The notes under the pieces were generated by a model. It saw nothing but the letters and a program-made list of their open reading frames with translations, made no database searches and was not told the DNA's origin. 38,010 nucleotides of DNA from a virus, in IMG/VR virus record IMGVR_UViG_3300012931_000010, positions 1 to 38,010 of that record; one strand, given 5' to 3'. Positions 31,721 to 38,010 of this stretch are shown here, in pieces. The number at the start of each line of letters is the position of its first letter. The stretch's first letter is position 1. Position numbers and translations under genes: made by a program.

Positions 31721-33019
31721 ATGTACACTAACATAGCAAAAAATCAAGCACCAAATAAAAATAAAATCATCGATGAAGTAATAAGAAAGACTGATTTAAA
31801 TGCAGATGGTCTTTATGAGTTACTTACTGACCATGCTGCGACAAAACGTGAAAGAGTTATTGCATACATTATCCATCAGTTATTATTCTATAAAAATAGA
31901 TTTTATGAATCTGAAATTACCATAGCTGAACGCATGAAGGTAAGTCGTAGGCAAGTTTCAAGGGTTATTCAAAAGCTTCTATCGCTTGGTGTTATAGCAC
32001 GTAAACGCAGAATAAATACATCGAATATGTATACCATTAACCCTGAGATGAAAACCCCTTCTATTGTAGAAAGGTTTGGTGGTCTTATACCATCGTTAAG
32101 AGGTATATTACATCTATCACTTTTACTGTCATTAACGGTGGGTATGACATGGTGTCAAAAACGACCAGAGAAGCCTATTGCGGAAAATGTCTCACAATAT
32201 TTAAATAATGATCTTGATTCTATTAAATTTCTTACTTCTTATACTCCCTCTGACGGGTGTAAGGGCAAAAAGTTGATCTCAAAAGAGTCAACAAAGGACC
32301 GAATACCACAAGATCCTGTCAAAGTTCGTAGGAACATAGTAGAGCACTACAAAGTAAGGGAACTATACCCTATGTTAGACGAATATGGCCAATGTCTTGC
32401 AGTTATTGGTCATATGTCACCCTATGAAGCCTGTTATTTGGCACTATACACCAAGGAAATCTTGCTCAGTTCGTTCGTTATTGTCATGGCCAATACAGAG
32501 TACTTAAAAACCAAAATAAAGAATCCTAAGGCATATGTGATAGGTATTATAAACAAGGTGTCATCAACCTGTGGGTATAAACCTGATATAACTTTCCTTG
32601 AGAGTATACGAGATCACTTCAAAGTCGATAGTACTTGGAGAAACTTATCCTACCAAGAACATTCCCTTTTGATGCAACGCTTAAAGAAGTATTTTGAAGA
32701 TTATAGACACCTTCAAGGACAATGCTTACAAACAAGAAAAGAAACCTTCAAAGATAAGGAACAGCAACAAGCGCAAGAGCGTATCTTAAAAGCACGAACA
32801 AACTCACACTCAGTATATTATACAGGGCCTGTATTAGATCAAAGAGAATCACTTAAGCAAACTTATGCTTCAATTAATCGTTCTTCTTCCCTTAAGAAAG
32901 AATCTTCTTCCGAACCCCCTCAGATCATTCTGCCGCAGCCCCCCAAAGCTCCAAAGTTCGAATCTTCTAAGGGTAATATATTTTTGGATATGTTCCCTGT
33001 ACCCGAGTTTATGAAATAA
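31721..33019 (+). CDS. Winged-helix replication-initiator-like protein
   Basis: A 432-residue protein. Residues about 55-105 form a winged HTH typical of phage/plasmid replication initiators (I-T-I-A-E-R-M-K-V-S-R-R-Q-V-S-R-V-I, then L-S-L-G-V-I-A-R-K-R-R). A hydrophobic stretch follows near 125-145 (L-H-L-S-L-L-L-S-L-T-V-G). The C-terminus is Gln/Lys-rich and ends in a Pro/Ser-rich tail. AGGAG lies inside the upstream direct repeat. The repeats before it and the phased AT repeats after it support origin recognition. The exact family is unknown. Confidence 0.65.
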   Translation: MYTNIAKNQAPNKNKIIDEVIRKTDLNADGLYELLTDHAATKRERVIAYIIHQLLFYKNRFYESEITIAERMKVSRRQVSRVIQKLLSLGVIARKRRINTSNMYTINPEMKTPSIVERFGGLIPSLRGILHLSLLLSLTVGMTWCQKRPEKPIAENVSQYLNNDLDSIKFLTSYTPSDGCKGKKLISKESTKDRIPQDPVKVRRNIVEHYKVRELYPMLDEYGQCLAVIGHMSPYEACYLALYTKEILLSSFVIVMANTEYLKTKIKNPKAYVIGIINKVSSTCGYKPDITFLESIRDHFKVDSTWRNLSYQEHSLLMQRLKKYFEDYRHLQGQCLQTRKETFKDKEQQQAQERILKARTNSHSVYYTGPVLDQRESLKQTYASINRSSSLKKESSSEPPQIILPQPPKAPKFESSKGNIFLDMFPVPEFMK

Positions 33020-33035
33020 TGGTACACAATTATAT

Positions 33036-33090
33036 AAGTTAATTTAAGTTACCTTAAGTTATATAAAGATATCTTATAATATCTTATAAT
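33036..33090. repeat. Helically phased 10-bp AT-rich repeats
   Basis: AAGTTA occurs at 33036, 33046 and 33056, spaced exactly 10 bp. ATCTTATAAT is then tandem at 33071-33080 and 33081-33090. The spacing matches one DNA turn, as in bent or easily melted DNA near origins and promoters. It lies between the initiator-like gene and the next promoter. Confidence 0.65.
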
Positions 33091-33095
33091 AAATG

Positions 33096-33124
33096 TTGAC
33101 TTTATATAAAATATGCAGTACATT
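33096..33124 (+). promoter_or_regulatory. Candidate rightward promoter
   Basis: TTGACT (33096-33101) is followed after 17 bases by TACATT (33119-33124), directly after the phased repeats and before the gene at 33167. A second TTGATT lies closer to the gene. The -10 box is imperfect. Confidence 0.4.
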
Positions 33125-33166
33125 ATATTCATGGTTGATTACTATATTTTATAGAGAGGGTTTCTT

Positions 33167-33439
33167 ATGGATTGTTCAATACAAGCAAGAGATTGCGATT
33201 TCGAGAAGGTATTTGAGGTTTACGACAAGAACTTAGAAAAAGTTGGTCGTGCAGGTTATGCCGTTATCTGGGTAGACCTTGAAGATAAAGAAATTAGCCT
33301 TATAGAACTTATGGGTTTATCTGATAAAGAAAAAGAAGAGCGCCCGATGATGTGTAAGCTAGAGGTCAATTTACATGAGGGATATTTTGGCGTACACGAT
33401 GGGAACTTTGTTGAGCCTGTAGAGTATGAAGGTTACTAA
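33167..33439 (+). CDS. Small acidic hypothetical protein
   Basis: A 90-residue acidic protein (W-V-D-L-E-D-K-E-I-S-L, K-E-K-E-E-R-P-M-M) with AGAGAGGG before the ATG. The last codons overlap the next gene by 14 bases. It is first in the rightward unit leading to terminase. No family recognised; acidic early phage proteins sometimes mimic DNA, but I do not claim that here. Confidence 0.6.
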   Translation: MDCSIQARDCDFEKVFEVYDKNLEKVGRAGYAVIWVDLEDKEISLIELMGLSDKEKEERPMMCKLEVNLHEGYFGVHDGNFVEPVEYEGY

Positions 33440-33614
33440 CCAAGAACCATTTAAGCACGACGGCCTAACAGGTACACTGTACGAGCCTAAGCCACGCATA
33501 GACGGCAAACTGTTGGCTGCAGCATATAAGCTTACTAATGAAGATATAAAGCCTTATTTGATATATACTAAACCGTATTTCCGTTTCACTGTTGAAAGAA
33601 TTATTAAACTGTAG
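33426..33614 (+). CDS. Small hypothetical protein
   Basis: A 62-residue protein (M-K-V-T-N-Q-E-P-F-K-H) with Y-E-P-K-P-R-I-D-G-K and a basic C-terminus (F-T-V-E-R-I-I-K-L). It overlaps the preceding gene's end. No clear independent ribosome site, so coupled translation is likely. Confidence 0.55.
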   Translation: MKVTNQEPFKHDGLTGTLYEPKPRIDGKLLAAAYKLTNEDIKPYLIYTKPYFRFTVERIIKL

Positions 33615-33622
33615 GGCATATT

Positions 33623-33832
33623 ATGGCAACTAAAGACGTGGTCCAATTGTATATTACATATCTTAATGGTATTTCAGAGAGTTATTTTGTGGAAAAAGAA
33701 ATCAAAGAACAAGTTATGTACGCTATTAAACACGACATCTATAGGATATTAAGCTTTGATGTATGTTCATGTGATGGTAAGTTACTCCATGGAATCAATA
33801 TAAATACAGAGTATATCGTTGTTTCATATTAG
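33623..33832 (+). CDS. Small alpha/beta protein, paralogue of 34063
   Basis: A 69-residue protein: V-V-Q-L-Y-I-T-Y-L-N-G, F-V-E-K-E-I-K, then L-S-F-D-V-C-S-C-D-G-K-L. The order of strands and the D-V/D-I plus G-K/G-Q-F turn match the protein at 34063. Both genes share the leader GGCATATTATG. Duplicated small protein of unknown function. Confidence 0.6.
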   Translation: MATKDVVQLYITYLNGISESYFVEKEIKEQVMYAIKHDIYRILSFDVCSCDGKLLHGININTEYIVVSY

Positions 33833-33839
33833 GAATATC

Positions 33840-33953
33840 ATGTTGTTTTTTCTGGTATGTTTATTGTTTTTATGTTGCTTCGTGTGCCCTATGTATCTAC
33901 CCGCTTTATTTTTTATCTTTATGATTTATTATTTCTTTATATGTGCAGTGTAG
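33840..33953 (+). CDS. Tiny integral membrane peptide
   Basis: A 37-residue, almost entirely hydrophobic peptide (M-L-F-F-L-V-C-L-L-F-L-C-C-F, then a Pro break, then F-F-I-F-M-I-Y-Y-F-F). It could span the membrane once or as a hairpin. AGGAAT precedes the ATG. Small holin or envelope protein is possible, but the gene is far from structural genes. Confidence 0.5.
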   Translation: MLFFLVCLLFLCCFVCPMYLPALFFIFMIYYFFICAV

Positions 33954-34062
33954 TATTAAAATAATCAATCCTATTACACTAGTTAGTTTATATCTATAAA
34001 GACACAGGAACGCGTATAATCGTTGTTTACAAGGCAAATTTGATACAAAAACGAGGCATATT

Positions 34063-34281
34063 ATGGAAGATAATAGAGGCAATGTAAAACCTAGTGAATT
34101 GGTTGAAGTGTACATTAAATTTATAGGCGGTGATGATGGTTTGACGTTTACCATTACTAAAGACGCCTGTTTACAACTAAAACGCTATTATAATGTGCGT
34201 TGCCTAGATATTTATGCCGCACAAGGCCAATTTGTAAAAAGAATCTATTTAAATCTAGCACATGTAGCATTCATGACATGA
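34063..34281 (+). CDS. Small alpha/beta protein, paralogue of 33623
   Basis: A 72-residue protein: L-V-E-V-Y-I-K-F-I-G-G, L-T-F-T-I-T-K-D, L-D-I-Y-A-A-Q-G-Q-F. It parallels the protein at 33623 and has the same leader before its ATG (GAGGCATATT). Its stop overlaps the next start (ATGA). Confidence 0.6.
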   Translation: MEDNRGNVKPSELVEVYIKFIGGDDGLTFTITKDACLQLKRYYNVRCLDIYAAQGQFVKRIYLNLAHVAFMT

Positions 34282-34571
34282 ACAACCATCAAATAGAGCT
34301 ATGTCTGGCCGGTACATGGCCGACAAGTATTTTGGTGTGTCCTATGCCATTAACAAGTGTAGGACGCCTTATCCTTATGGCTTTTGATGATAAGACGCTT
34401 ACACAGGCTAACAAGTTAGTCCACAAAGACTTTGAAAATTATGTGCGCTATGCCTGTAGTATACAAGCACCCAATTGGCCCCTTGTAGGTTCTTTGGCTG
34501 TTTCTCTCGGTGTTGATATGAGCAAGCCCAAGGTTAATGAGTACTTTCAAGCATTTCCCTTCCCATGGTAA
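34278..34571 (+). CDS. Small hypothetical protein
   Basis: A 97-residue protein starting at ATG 34278, which overlaps the previous stop; the upstream extension to 34200 lies inside the preceding gene. It contains L-I-L-M-A-F-D-D-K, F-E-N-Y-V-R-Y-A-C and V-S-L-G-V-D-M-S-K. No family recognised. The ATGA arrangement indicates coupled translation. Confidence 0.6.
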   Translation: MNNHQIELCLAGTWPTSILVCPMPLTSVGRLILMAFDDKTLTQANKLVHKDFENYVRYACSIQAPNWPLVGSLAVSLGVDMSKPKVNEYFQAFPFPW

Positions 34572-34611
34572 GACTTTTTTTGTATGTTAAATACAAAGTG
34601 AAGGAGTCTTA
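34569..34611 (+). promoter_or_regulatory. Hairpin that may hide the next ribosome site
   Basis: TAAGACT (34569-34575) can pair with AGTCTTA (34605-34611), the last base being the A of the next ATG. Inside, TTTGTAT and ATACAAA form a second stem. AAGGAG sits just inside the outer stem, so this structure could repress translation of the RusA-like gene. Confidence 0.35.
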
Positions 34612-35024
34612 TGAACTATATATTACTAGGTAGACCTGAAGTACTATCGAGGCGCCATACTGGCGATATAGGCAATGCACACGTACAACGCAGAGCGCAT
34701 TTACAACAACTGTTAAGCAATCAACATAACGGCTTATTTATGGTAGGGCCGCTTGTTGTTGAGGCTACGTATAACATGCCAATGCAGATCAAACACCCTG
34801 ATAATCTCATAGGTAAGTACTACTCAATGAAGCCACCGTTACATTTCCTTGATGATATGCTTCTTGATGTATGCAACGGAGTACTGTTTGAAGATCAAGC
34901 GCAGGTAGTGCGCATCGTTAGTAAAAAGGTGTATAGTAGAAGCCCGTCTATAGAGTTTAGCGTGTACGAGTTGCGCAATGAAGAAAATAAAAAAGTTAGA
35001 GAGAACAGCGAACCGCTGGTTTGA
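34611..35024 (+). CDS. RusA-like Holliday junction resolvase
   Basis: A 137-residue protein resembling phage RusA resolvases, homodimers that cut four-way junctions. Matching parts: L-V-V-E-A-T-Y-N-M-P-M-Q, H-F-L-D-D-M-L-L-D-V-C-N-G-V-L-F-E-D-Q-A-Q-V-V, K-K-V-Y-S-R-S-P and I-E-F-S-V-Y. The second acidic region (D-x-L-L-D, E-D-Q-A-Q-V) is present, but the usual D-x-D-N is altered to H-F-L-D-D. It may be a diverged or inactive member. AAGGAG precedes the start. It is adjacent to terminase genes. Confidence 0.6.
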   Translation: MNYILLGRPEVLSRRHTGDIGNAHVQRRAHLQQLLSNQHNGLFMVGPLVVEATYNMPMQIKHPDNLIGKYYSMKPPLHFLDDMLLDVCNGVLFEDQAQVVRIVSKKVYSRSPSIEFSVYELRNEENKKVRENSEPLV

Positions 35025-35439
35025 AGAGTATAGAAGCCCTATCACGGGTAAAACCGAACTTATATCTACAGATAAGCTAGAGAATCTAGCTAAAGAACTT
35101 GTTCAGTATTGCATGGAAGATCCAACAGCAACACTTACTAAATTTGCTGTGCAGCTTAAGGGCGTACCTTGGGATACTTTCATTCAATGGGTCGACAAGT
35201 TTCCTATCCTAAACGAAGCTTATAAGAATGCCAAAATCATTATAGGTGACAATAGAGAAGCTGGCGCCCTCAAAAATGAGCTTAACGACAAGATAGTGCT
35301 TAGGTCATTACCAATGTACCTTGAACGCTGGAAAGAGGCAGAGGAATGGCAATACAAGCTTAAAAAGGATACTGTAGGGTTTGGAGCTGGTGTATTCAAA
35401 ATAGAGATGCCTAGCTATGATGACGGAAACAAAGGTTAA
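34978..35439 (+). CDS. Terminase small subunit-like protein
   Basis: A 153-residue protein with a helical DNA-binding-like N-terminal half (T-D-K-L-E-N-L-A-K-E-L, T-L-T-K-F-A-V-Q-L-K-G-V-P-W-D-T-F) and a W-V-D-K-F-P-I-L-N-E-A-Y-K helix pair typical of small terminase/DNA-packaging proteins. The R-E-A-G-A-L-K-N-E-L segment and Y-L-E-R-W-K-E also fit. It overlaps the upstream gene by 47 bases and the large subunit by 23 bases. It would recognise the packaging start site. Confidence 0.7.
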   Translation: MKKIKKLERTANRWFEEYRSPITGKTELISTDKLENLAKELVQYCMEDPTATLTKFAVQLKGVPWDTFIQWVDKFPILNEAYKNAKIIIGDNREAGALKNELNDKIVLRSLPMYLERWKEAEEWQYKLKKDTVGFGAGVFKIEMPSYDDGNKG

Positions 35440-36763
35440 ACTTGATAAGTTCCAACCTAGACCGTATCAGTTACCGTTTATTAAAGCTGTAGAATCTGAT
35501 AAGTACCGTAAAATCATGGCTCTATGGTGCAGGCGCTCAGGCAAGGATGTCTGCGGTTGGAATCTTATTATTCGTGAAGCTATTAAAAGAACAGGTAACT
35601 ATTTCTATTGCTTACCTACTTTTAAGCAATGCCGACTTGTTATATTCGATAGTATAACTATTGATGGTACTAGGTTCCTTGATTACCTACCGAAAGAACT
35701 GGTACGTAGCATCAACATAGCTGAAATGAAAGTAACACTCCATAATAATTCAGTTATTCAATTAATAGGCTCGGATAGCTATGATACGTCTCTAGTCGGT
35801 ACTAACCCACGCGTTATAATATTCAGTGAGGCAGCTTTATCAGATGAAAGATCGTATCAGCTTATACGACCTATTATGAACGCTAATGATGGTAAAACCG
35901 TGTTCTTGTCTACCCCTAGAGGTCATAACTGGTTCTGGAATCTCTATGAGATAGCGCGCAACTCATCTGATTGGTACTGTTGTAAGCTTACTGTTGATGA
36001 TTGCCAGCATATATCTATTGAAGATATTCAAAAAGAAATAGAATCTGGTGAAGTATCTGAAGATATGGCCCAACAAGAATATTGGTGTAGTTTTGATGCT
36101 GGTGTAGAAGGGTCATATTACAGTAAATATATAGATAAGATGCGTTTAGAAAATAGAATATCTGATGTACCATGGGAGCCTAACTTTAAGGTCCATATCG
36201 CCATGGACATTGGTTATTCAGACGATACGACACTCATATGGTTTCAGGTTATTGGGACGACGATTCATATTATAGATTGCTACAGTAAATCTAAAGAAGG
36301 CTTAGAGCACTATGTTAATGTTATTAAGTCTAAGCCTTACACGTATGGCAAACATTTTGCGCCTCATGATATACAGGTTACCGAGTGGGGTTCTGGTATA
36401 TCACGTATAGAGAAAGCTAAACAACTGGGTTTGAAGCTTGTTCCACTTCCTAAAACTGATCTTATGGACGGTATAGAACTATGTAGGAGTACGTTTCCAA
36501 GGTTATGGATAGACCAAAAGTGCACTAATCTTCTACATGCCCTTGAATCATATAGGCAAGAGTATGACAGTAAGCGTAAAGTATATAATTTGAAACCATT
36601 GCACGATTGGGCATCTCATTATGCAGACGCGTTCCGTTACATGTGTTTATCAGTTTCACGTTGTCGTGACGGGTTAACACCTGAAGAGTTAGACAAAAGA
36701 TATACCGAAGCTATACTCTCCAATAGCAGTCAACAGTTCCCAAGGTCTTTTAGAGATATATAA
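35417..36763 (+). CDS. terL: Terminase large subunit
   Basis: A 448-residue packaging motor ATPase/nuclease. The ATPase region has a Walker A-like C-R-R-S-G-K-D (about 35-41), V-I-I-F-S-E-A (Walker B, with the E) and a coupling S-T-P-R-G-H. The nuclease region has M-D-I-G-Y-S-D-D-T-T (about 260), F-A-P-H-D and the late H-Y-A-D-A-F-R-Y. It cuts concatemeric DNA and pumps it through the portal. Two in-frame ATGs (35417 and 35420) overlap the small subunit gene. A tRNA-like gene starts 3 bases after its stop. Confidence 0.93.
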   Translation: MMTETKVKLDKFQPRPYQLPFIKAVESDKYRKIMALWCRRSGKDVCGWNLIIREAIKRTGNYFYCLPTFKQCRLVIFDSITIDGTRFLDYLPKELVRSINIAEMKVTLHNNSVIQLIGSDSYDTSLVGTNPRVIIFSEAALSDERSYQLIRPIMNANDGKTVFLSTPRGHNWFWNLYEIARNSSDWYCCKLTVDDCQHISIEDIQKEIESGEVSEDMAQQEYWCSFDAGVEGSYYSKYIDKMRLENRISDVPWEPNFKVHIAMDIGYSDDTTLIWFQVIGTTIHIIDCYSKSKEGLEHYVNVIKSKPYTYGKHFAPHDIQVTEWGSGISRIEKAKQLGLKLVPLPKTDLMDGIELCRSTFPRLWIDQKCTNLLHALESYRQEYDSKRKVYNLKPLHDWASHYADAFRYMCLSVSRCRDGLTPEELDKRYTEAILSNSSQQFPRSFRDI

Positions 36764-36766
36764 CAT

Positions 36767-36840
36767 GGCCTAGTAGCTCCAGATGGTAGAGCACCAGACA
36801 ATTTCACTGGAGGGCGTTGGTTCGAGTCCAACCTAGGCCT
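36767..36840 (+). tRNA. tRNA-like gene with an atypical anticodon loop
   Basis: A 74-nt cloverleaf. The acceptor stem GGCCTAG pairs with CTAGGCC, the D arm is GCTC/GAGC with GGTA in the loop, and the T arm is GTTGG-TTCGAGT-CCAAC. The anticodon arm CCAGA-CAATTTC-ACTGG has a mismatch next to the loop. Position 33 is A instead of the near-universal U, giving a formal anticodon ATT (which would read AAU, Asn). No CCA is encoded and the discriminator is T. It may be degenerate, or fold with a 9-nt loop. The amino acid is uncertain. Confidence 0.75.
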
Positions 36841-36862
36841 TAAACACTGTGAGAATAATACT

Positions 36863-37048
36863 ATGAAAGCATGGGTTCCGATAGCGGCAAGAAAGCCACA
36901 AAATAATAGATTTATATATGTATGCGATAAAAACCAAACCTTAGTCACAGTTTGTTTTACAGGTTTAGCAGAAAATAAGGCTAACCCTGAAGATTATAAC
37001 AAGTTAGTTGATTTCTTTATATCGACTCAAAAACATGAAAAAGACTAA
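36863..37048 (+). CDS. Small hypothetical protein
   Basis: A 61-residue protein: W-V-P-I-A-A-R-K-P-Q, R-F-I-Y-V-C-D-K-N-Q, L-V-T-V-C-F. It starts shortly after the tRNA-like gene without a strong ribosome site. Its 3' end overlaps the next gene. No family recognised. Confidence 0.5.
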   Translation: MKAWVPIAARKPQNNRFIYVCDKNQTLVTVCFTGLAENKANPEDYNKLVDFFISTQKHEKD

Positions 37049-37256
37049 AACTATACCATCATCATTACGTGAAGAAGTTACACAACTGCCTTGCGATCGT
37101 TGTGGGTTTACAGATCCTAAACATTCATATTCTTTTTTAGTAGCTGTTACCAAGAAAGATATTAAACGCTTCATCTTGTGTTCAACGTGCGTTAAAGAGT
37201 ATCTTAAGCAAGAGAATTTATTTAAATTATCATTTATGAAGGGTTATCATGAGTAG
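37035..37256 (+). CDS. Small zinc-ribbon protein
   Basis: A 73-residue protein with a four-Cys zinc ribbon (C-D-R-C-G-F near 20, C-S-T-C-V near 50). I start at ATG 37035; an in-frame ATG at 37008 would overlap the previous gene further. It ends with a basic/hydrophobic helix (N-L-F-K-L-S-F-M-K). The following membrane peptide begins inside its end. Role unknown; small zinc ribbons are common phage regulators. Confidence 0.65.
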   Translation: MKKTKTIPSSLREEVTQLPCDRCGFTDPKHSYSFLVAVTKKDIKRFILCSTCVKEYLKQENLFKLSFMKGYHE

Positions 37257-37341
37257 TTTATTCTGGCCTATTACCTTTGTTGTCGTCTCTATTCTTGCAG
37301 TCTATATACTTTATGAAATGTGCACCTATATTGGTGACTAA
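37249..37341 (+). CDS. Tiny membrane protein
   Basis: A 30-residue protein with one transmembrane helix (F-W-P-I-T-F-V-V-V-S-I-L-A-V-Y-I-L) and a short C-terminal tail. Its start overlaps the zinc-ribbon stop, implying coupling. A small holin or envelope role is possible. It meets the leftward gene at 37338, with the two stop codons overlapping. Confidence 0.55.
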   Translation: MSSLFWPITFVVVSILAVYILYEMCTYIGD

Positions 37342-37886
37342 TTACTTCCGTTATCCAAATAATGTGTAAGCAAAGCTGTTATTGCTACCGTGAATATTCC
37401 CCCTACCGTAGTAACAATCGTTGAAATGAGGGCATATTTGGCCTTCTTTTGTGCTGTTTCTACTTCTTTATCTTTGTCTTGAGCTACTTGTTGTAGTTTC
37501 TCTACTTCTTTTTGTTTGCTGTGTTCATATGCTTTGAGTTCTTGGAGCATCCATTTACGCAGTTCTGCATAATCAAGACCATCGAGAGAATGTCTTTTTG
37601 ATCGTATAAACCTTTGTACGATACCTCTACGCATTTCCTCAGTATCTTCGTCATCTTCTGATGAATCTGGTGATGCTATATGTCTACCCATTGATTGTTT
37701 AACGTAAGGAATATAGTAAATATCTTCTGGAGCGGCATTGAAGGTTATCAATGTAGCAAGTCTGATGAGATCTTCTACTATTTGTGTAGATTCTTCTGGG
37801 CTATATGGTACTTCAACAATGACTTCTACTTCTTGTGATGCAACGAGACTTAAGGTGCAAAGTAATAGTATATAAAATCGATTCAT
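37338..37886 (-). CDS. Secreted, membrane-anchored coiled-coil protein
   Basis: A 182-residue protein. Residues 1-17 form a signal peptide (F-Y-I-L-L-L-C-T-L-S-L-V-A-S). An acidic segment (S-S-E-D-D-E-D-T-E-E) lies near 76-85. A Gln/Lys/Glu coiled coil (about 108-150) is followed by a C-terminal transmembrane helix (I-S-T-I-V-T-T-V-G-G-I-F-T-V-A-I). Topology would span or face the periplasm; a spanin-like or host-surface role is possible, but the sequence does not prove it. AAAGG precedes the ATG. It diverges from the portal operon. Confidence 0.65.
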   Translation of the reverse strand: MNRFYILLLCTLSLVASQEVEVIVEVPYSPEESTQIVEDLIRLATLITFNAAPEDIYYIPYVKQSMGRHIASPDSSEDDEDTEEMRRGIVQRFIRSKRHSLDGLDYAELRKWMLQELKAYEHSKQKEVEKLQQVAQDKDKEVETAQKKAKYALISTIVTTVGGIFTVAITALLTHYLDNGSN

Positions 37887-37887
37887 A

Positions 37888-38010
37888 CTGTGCCTTTCTT
37901 TATTATTAACAATAACATTGCGTTAAGTATTACACCATTTTATTATTGGAGTGTATAAACTAAGGAGTAGTGATGATATTTCCTCAATTATCGAATATGT
38001 ACCTTGATGA
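37888..38010. repeat. Terminal direct repeat, right copy (same as 1-123)
   Basis: An exact copy of bases 1-123, including the portal leader and first codons. See the left copy for interpretation. The portal fragment here is not a separate gene. Confidence 0.95.

Overview
The window is essentially one complete genome of a tailed phage with podovirus-like gene content. The first 123 bases are repeated exactly at the end (37888-38010), so the natural reading is a circular or circularly permuted molecule of about 37,887 bp. The DNA is AT-rich by eye. Almost every gene has a GGAG-type ribosome binding site. I see no DNA polymerase, RNA polymerase, integrase or recognisable peptidoglycan hydrolase. 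The host is not identifiable; several tiny proteins with export signals and the lack of a visible lysin make an unusual Gram-negative or intracellular bacterium conceivable, but that is only a guess.

Layout. (1) 86-12059, rightward: portal, small head-completion/accessory proteins, scaffold, major capsid protein (MCP), head-tail connector-like proteins and a long tail hub/stabilisation protein. The MCP gene is split by a 765-nt group I intron whose ends can be placed from P1, P10 and the terminal G, and which carries a LAGLIDADG homing endonuclease on the opposite strand. (2) 12120-12659, one leftward structural gene inside the late block. (3) 12742-16922, three ejection/internal virion proteins. 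(4) 16932-17090, a leftward ribbon-helix-helix regulator, divergent from (5) 17210-23878, a fibre/host-recognition cassette with three paralogous small beta proteins, a long repeat-bearing fibre, a beta-helix protein, a shared C-terminal module and a string of C1q/TNF-like domains. (6) 23880-24114, a run of hairpin terminators. (7) 28740-24115, leftward recombination/replication genes: SF2 helicase with helicase-associated repeats, two ERF-type annealing proteins, SSB and a small RHH-like protein. (8) 28853-31098, rightward early small genes, including an HTH protein, a zinc ribbon with a signal sequence, a C1q-like protein and very short peptides. (9) 31129-33166, a probable replication control region: palindrome, 23-bp direct repeats, winged-helix initiator-like gene, and 10-bp phased AT-rich repeats. 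(10) 33167-37341, rightward small genes, a RusA-like protein, small and large terminase subunits, an odd tRNA, a zinc ribbon and a membrane peptide. (11) 37338-37886, a leftward gene for a secreted or membrane-anchored coiled-coil protein, divergent from the portal operon.

How it fits together: the initiator-like protein, helicase, SSB, ERF proteins and RusA-like protein would replicate and recombine DNA while borrowing the host polymerases; terminase, portal, scaffold and MCP package it into a head; and the fibre cassette supplies receptor binding through beta-helix and C1q-like modules. The most striking features are the MCP intron with its antisense homing endonuclease, the divergent promoters whose -35 elements are palindromic and shared by both strands, and the spread of C1q-like domains from the tail cassette into the early region.
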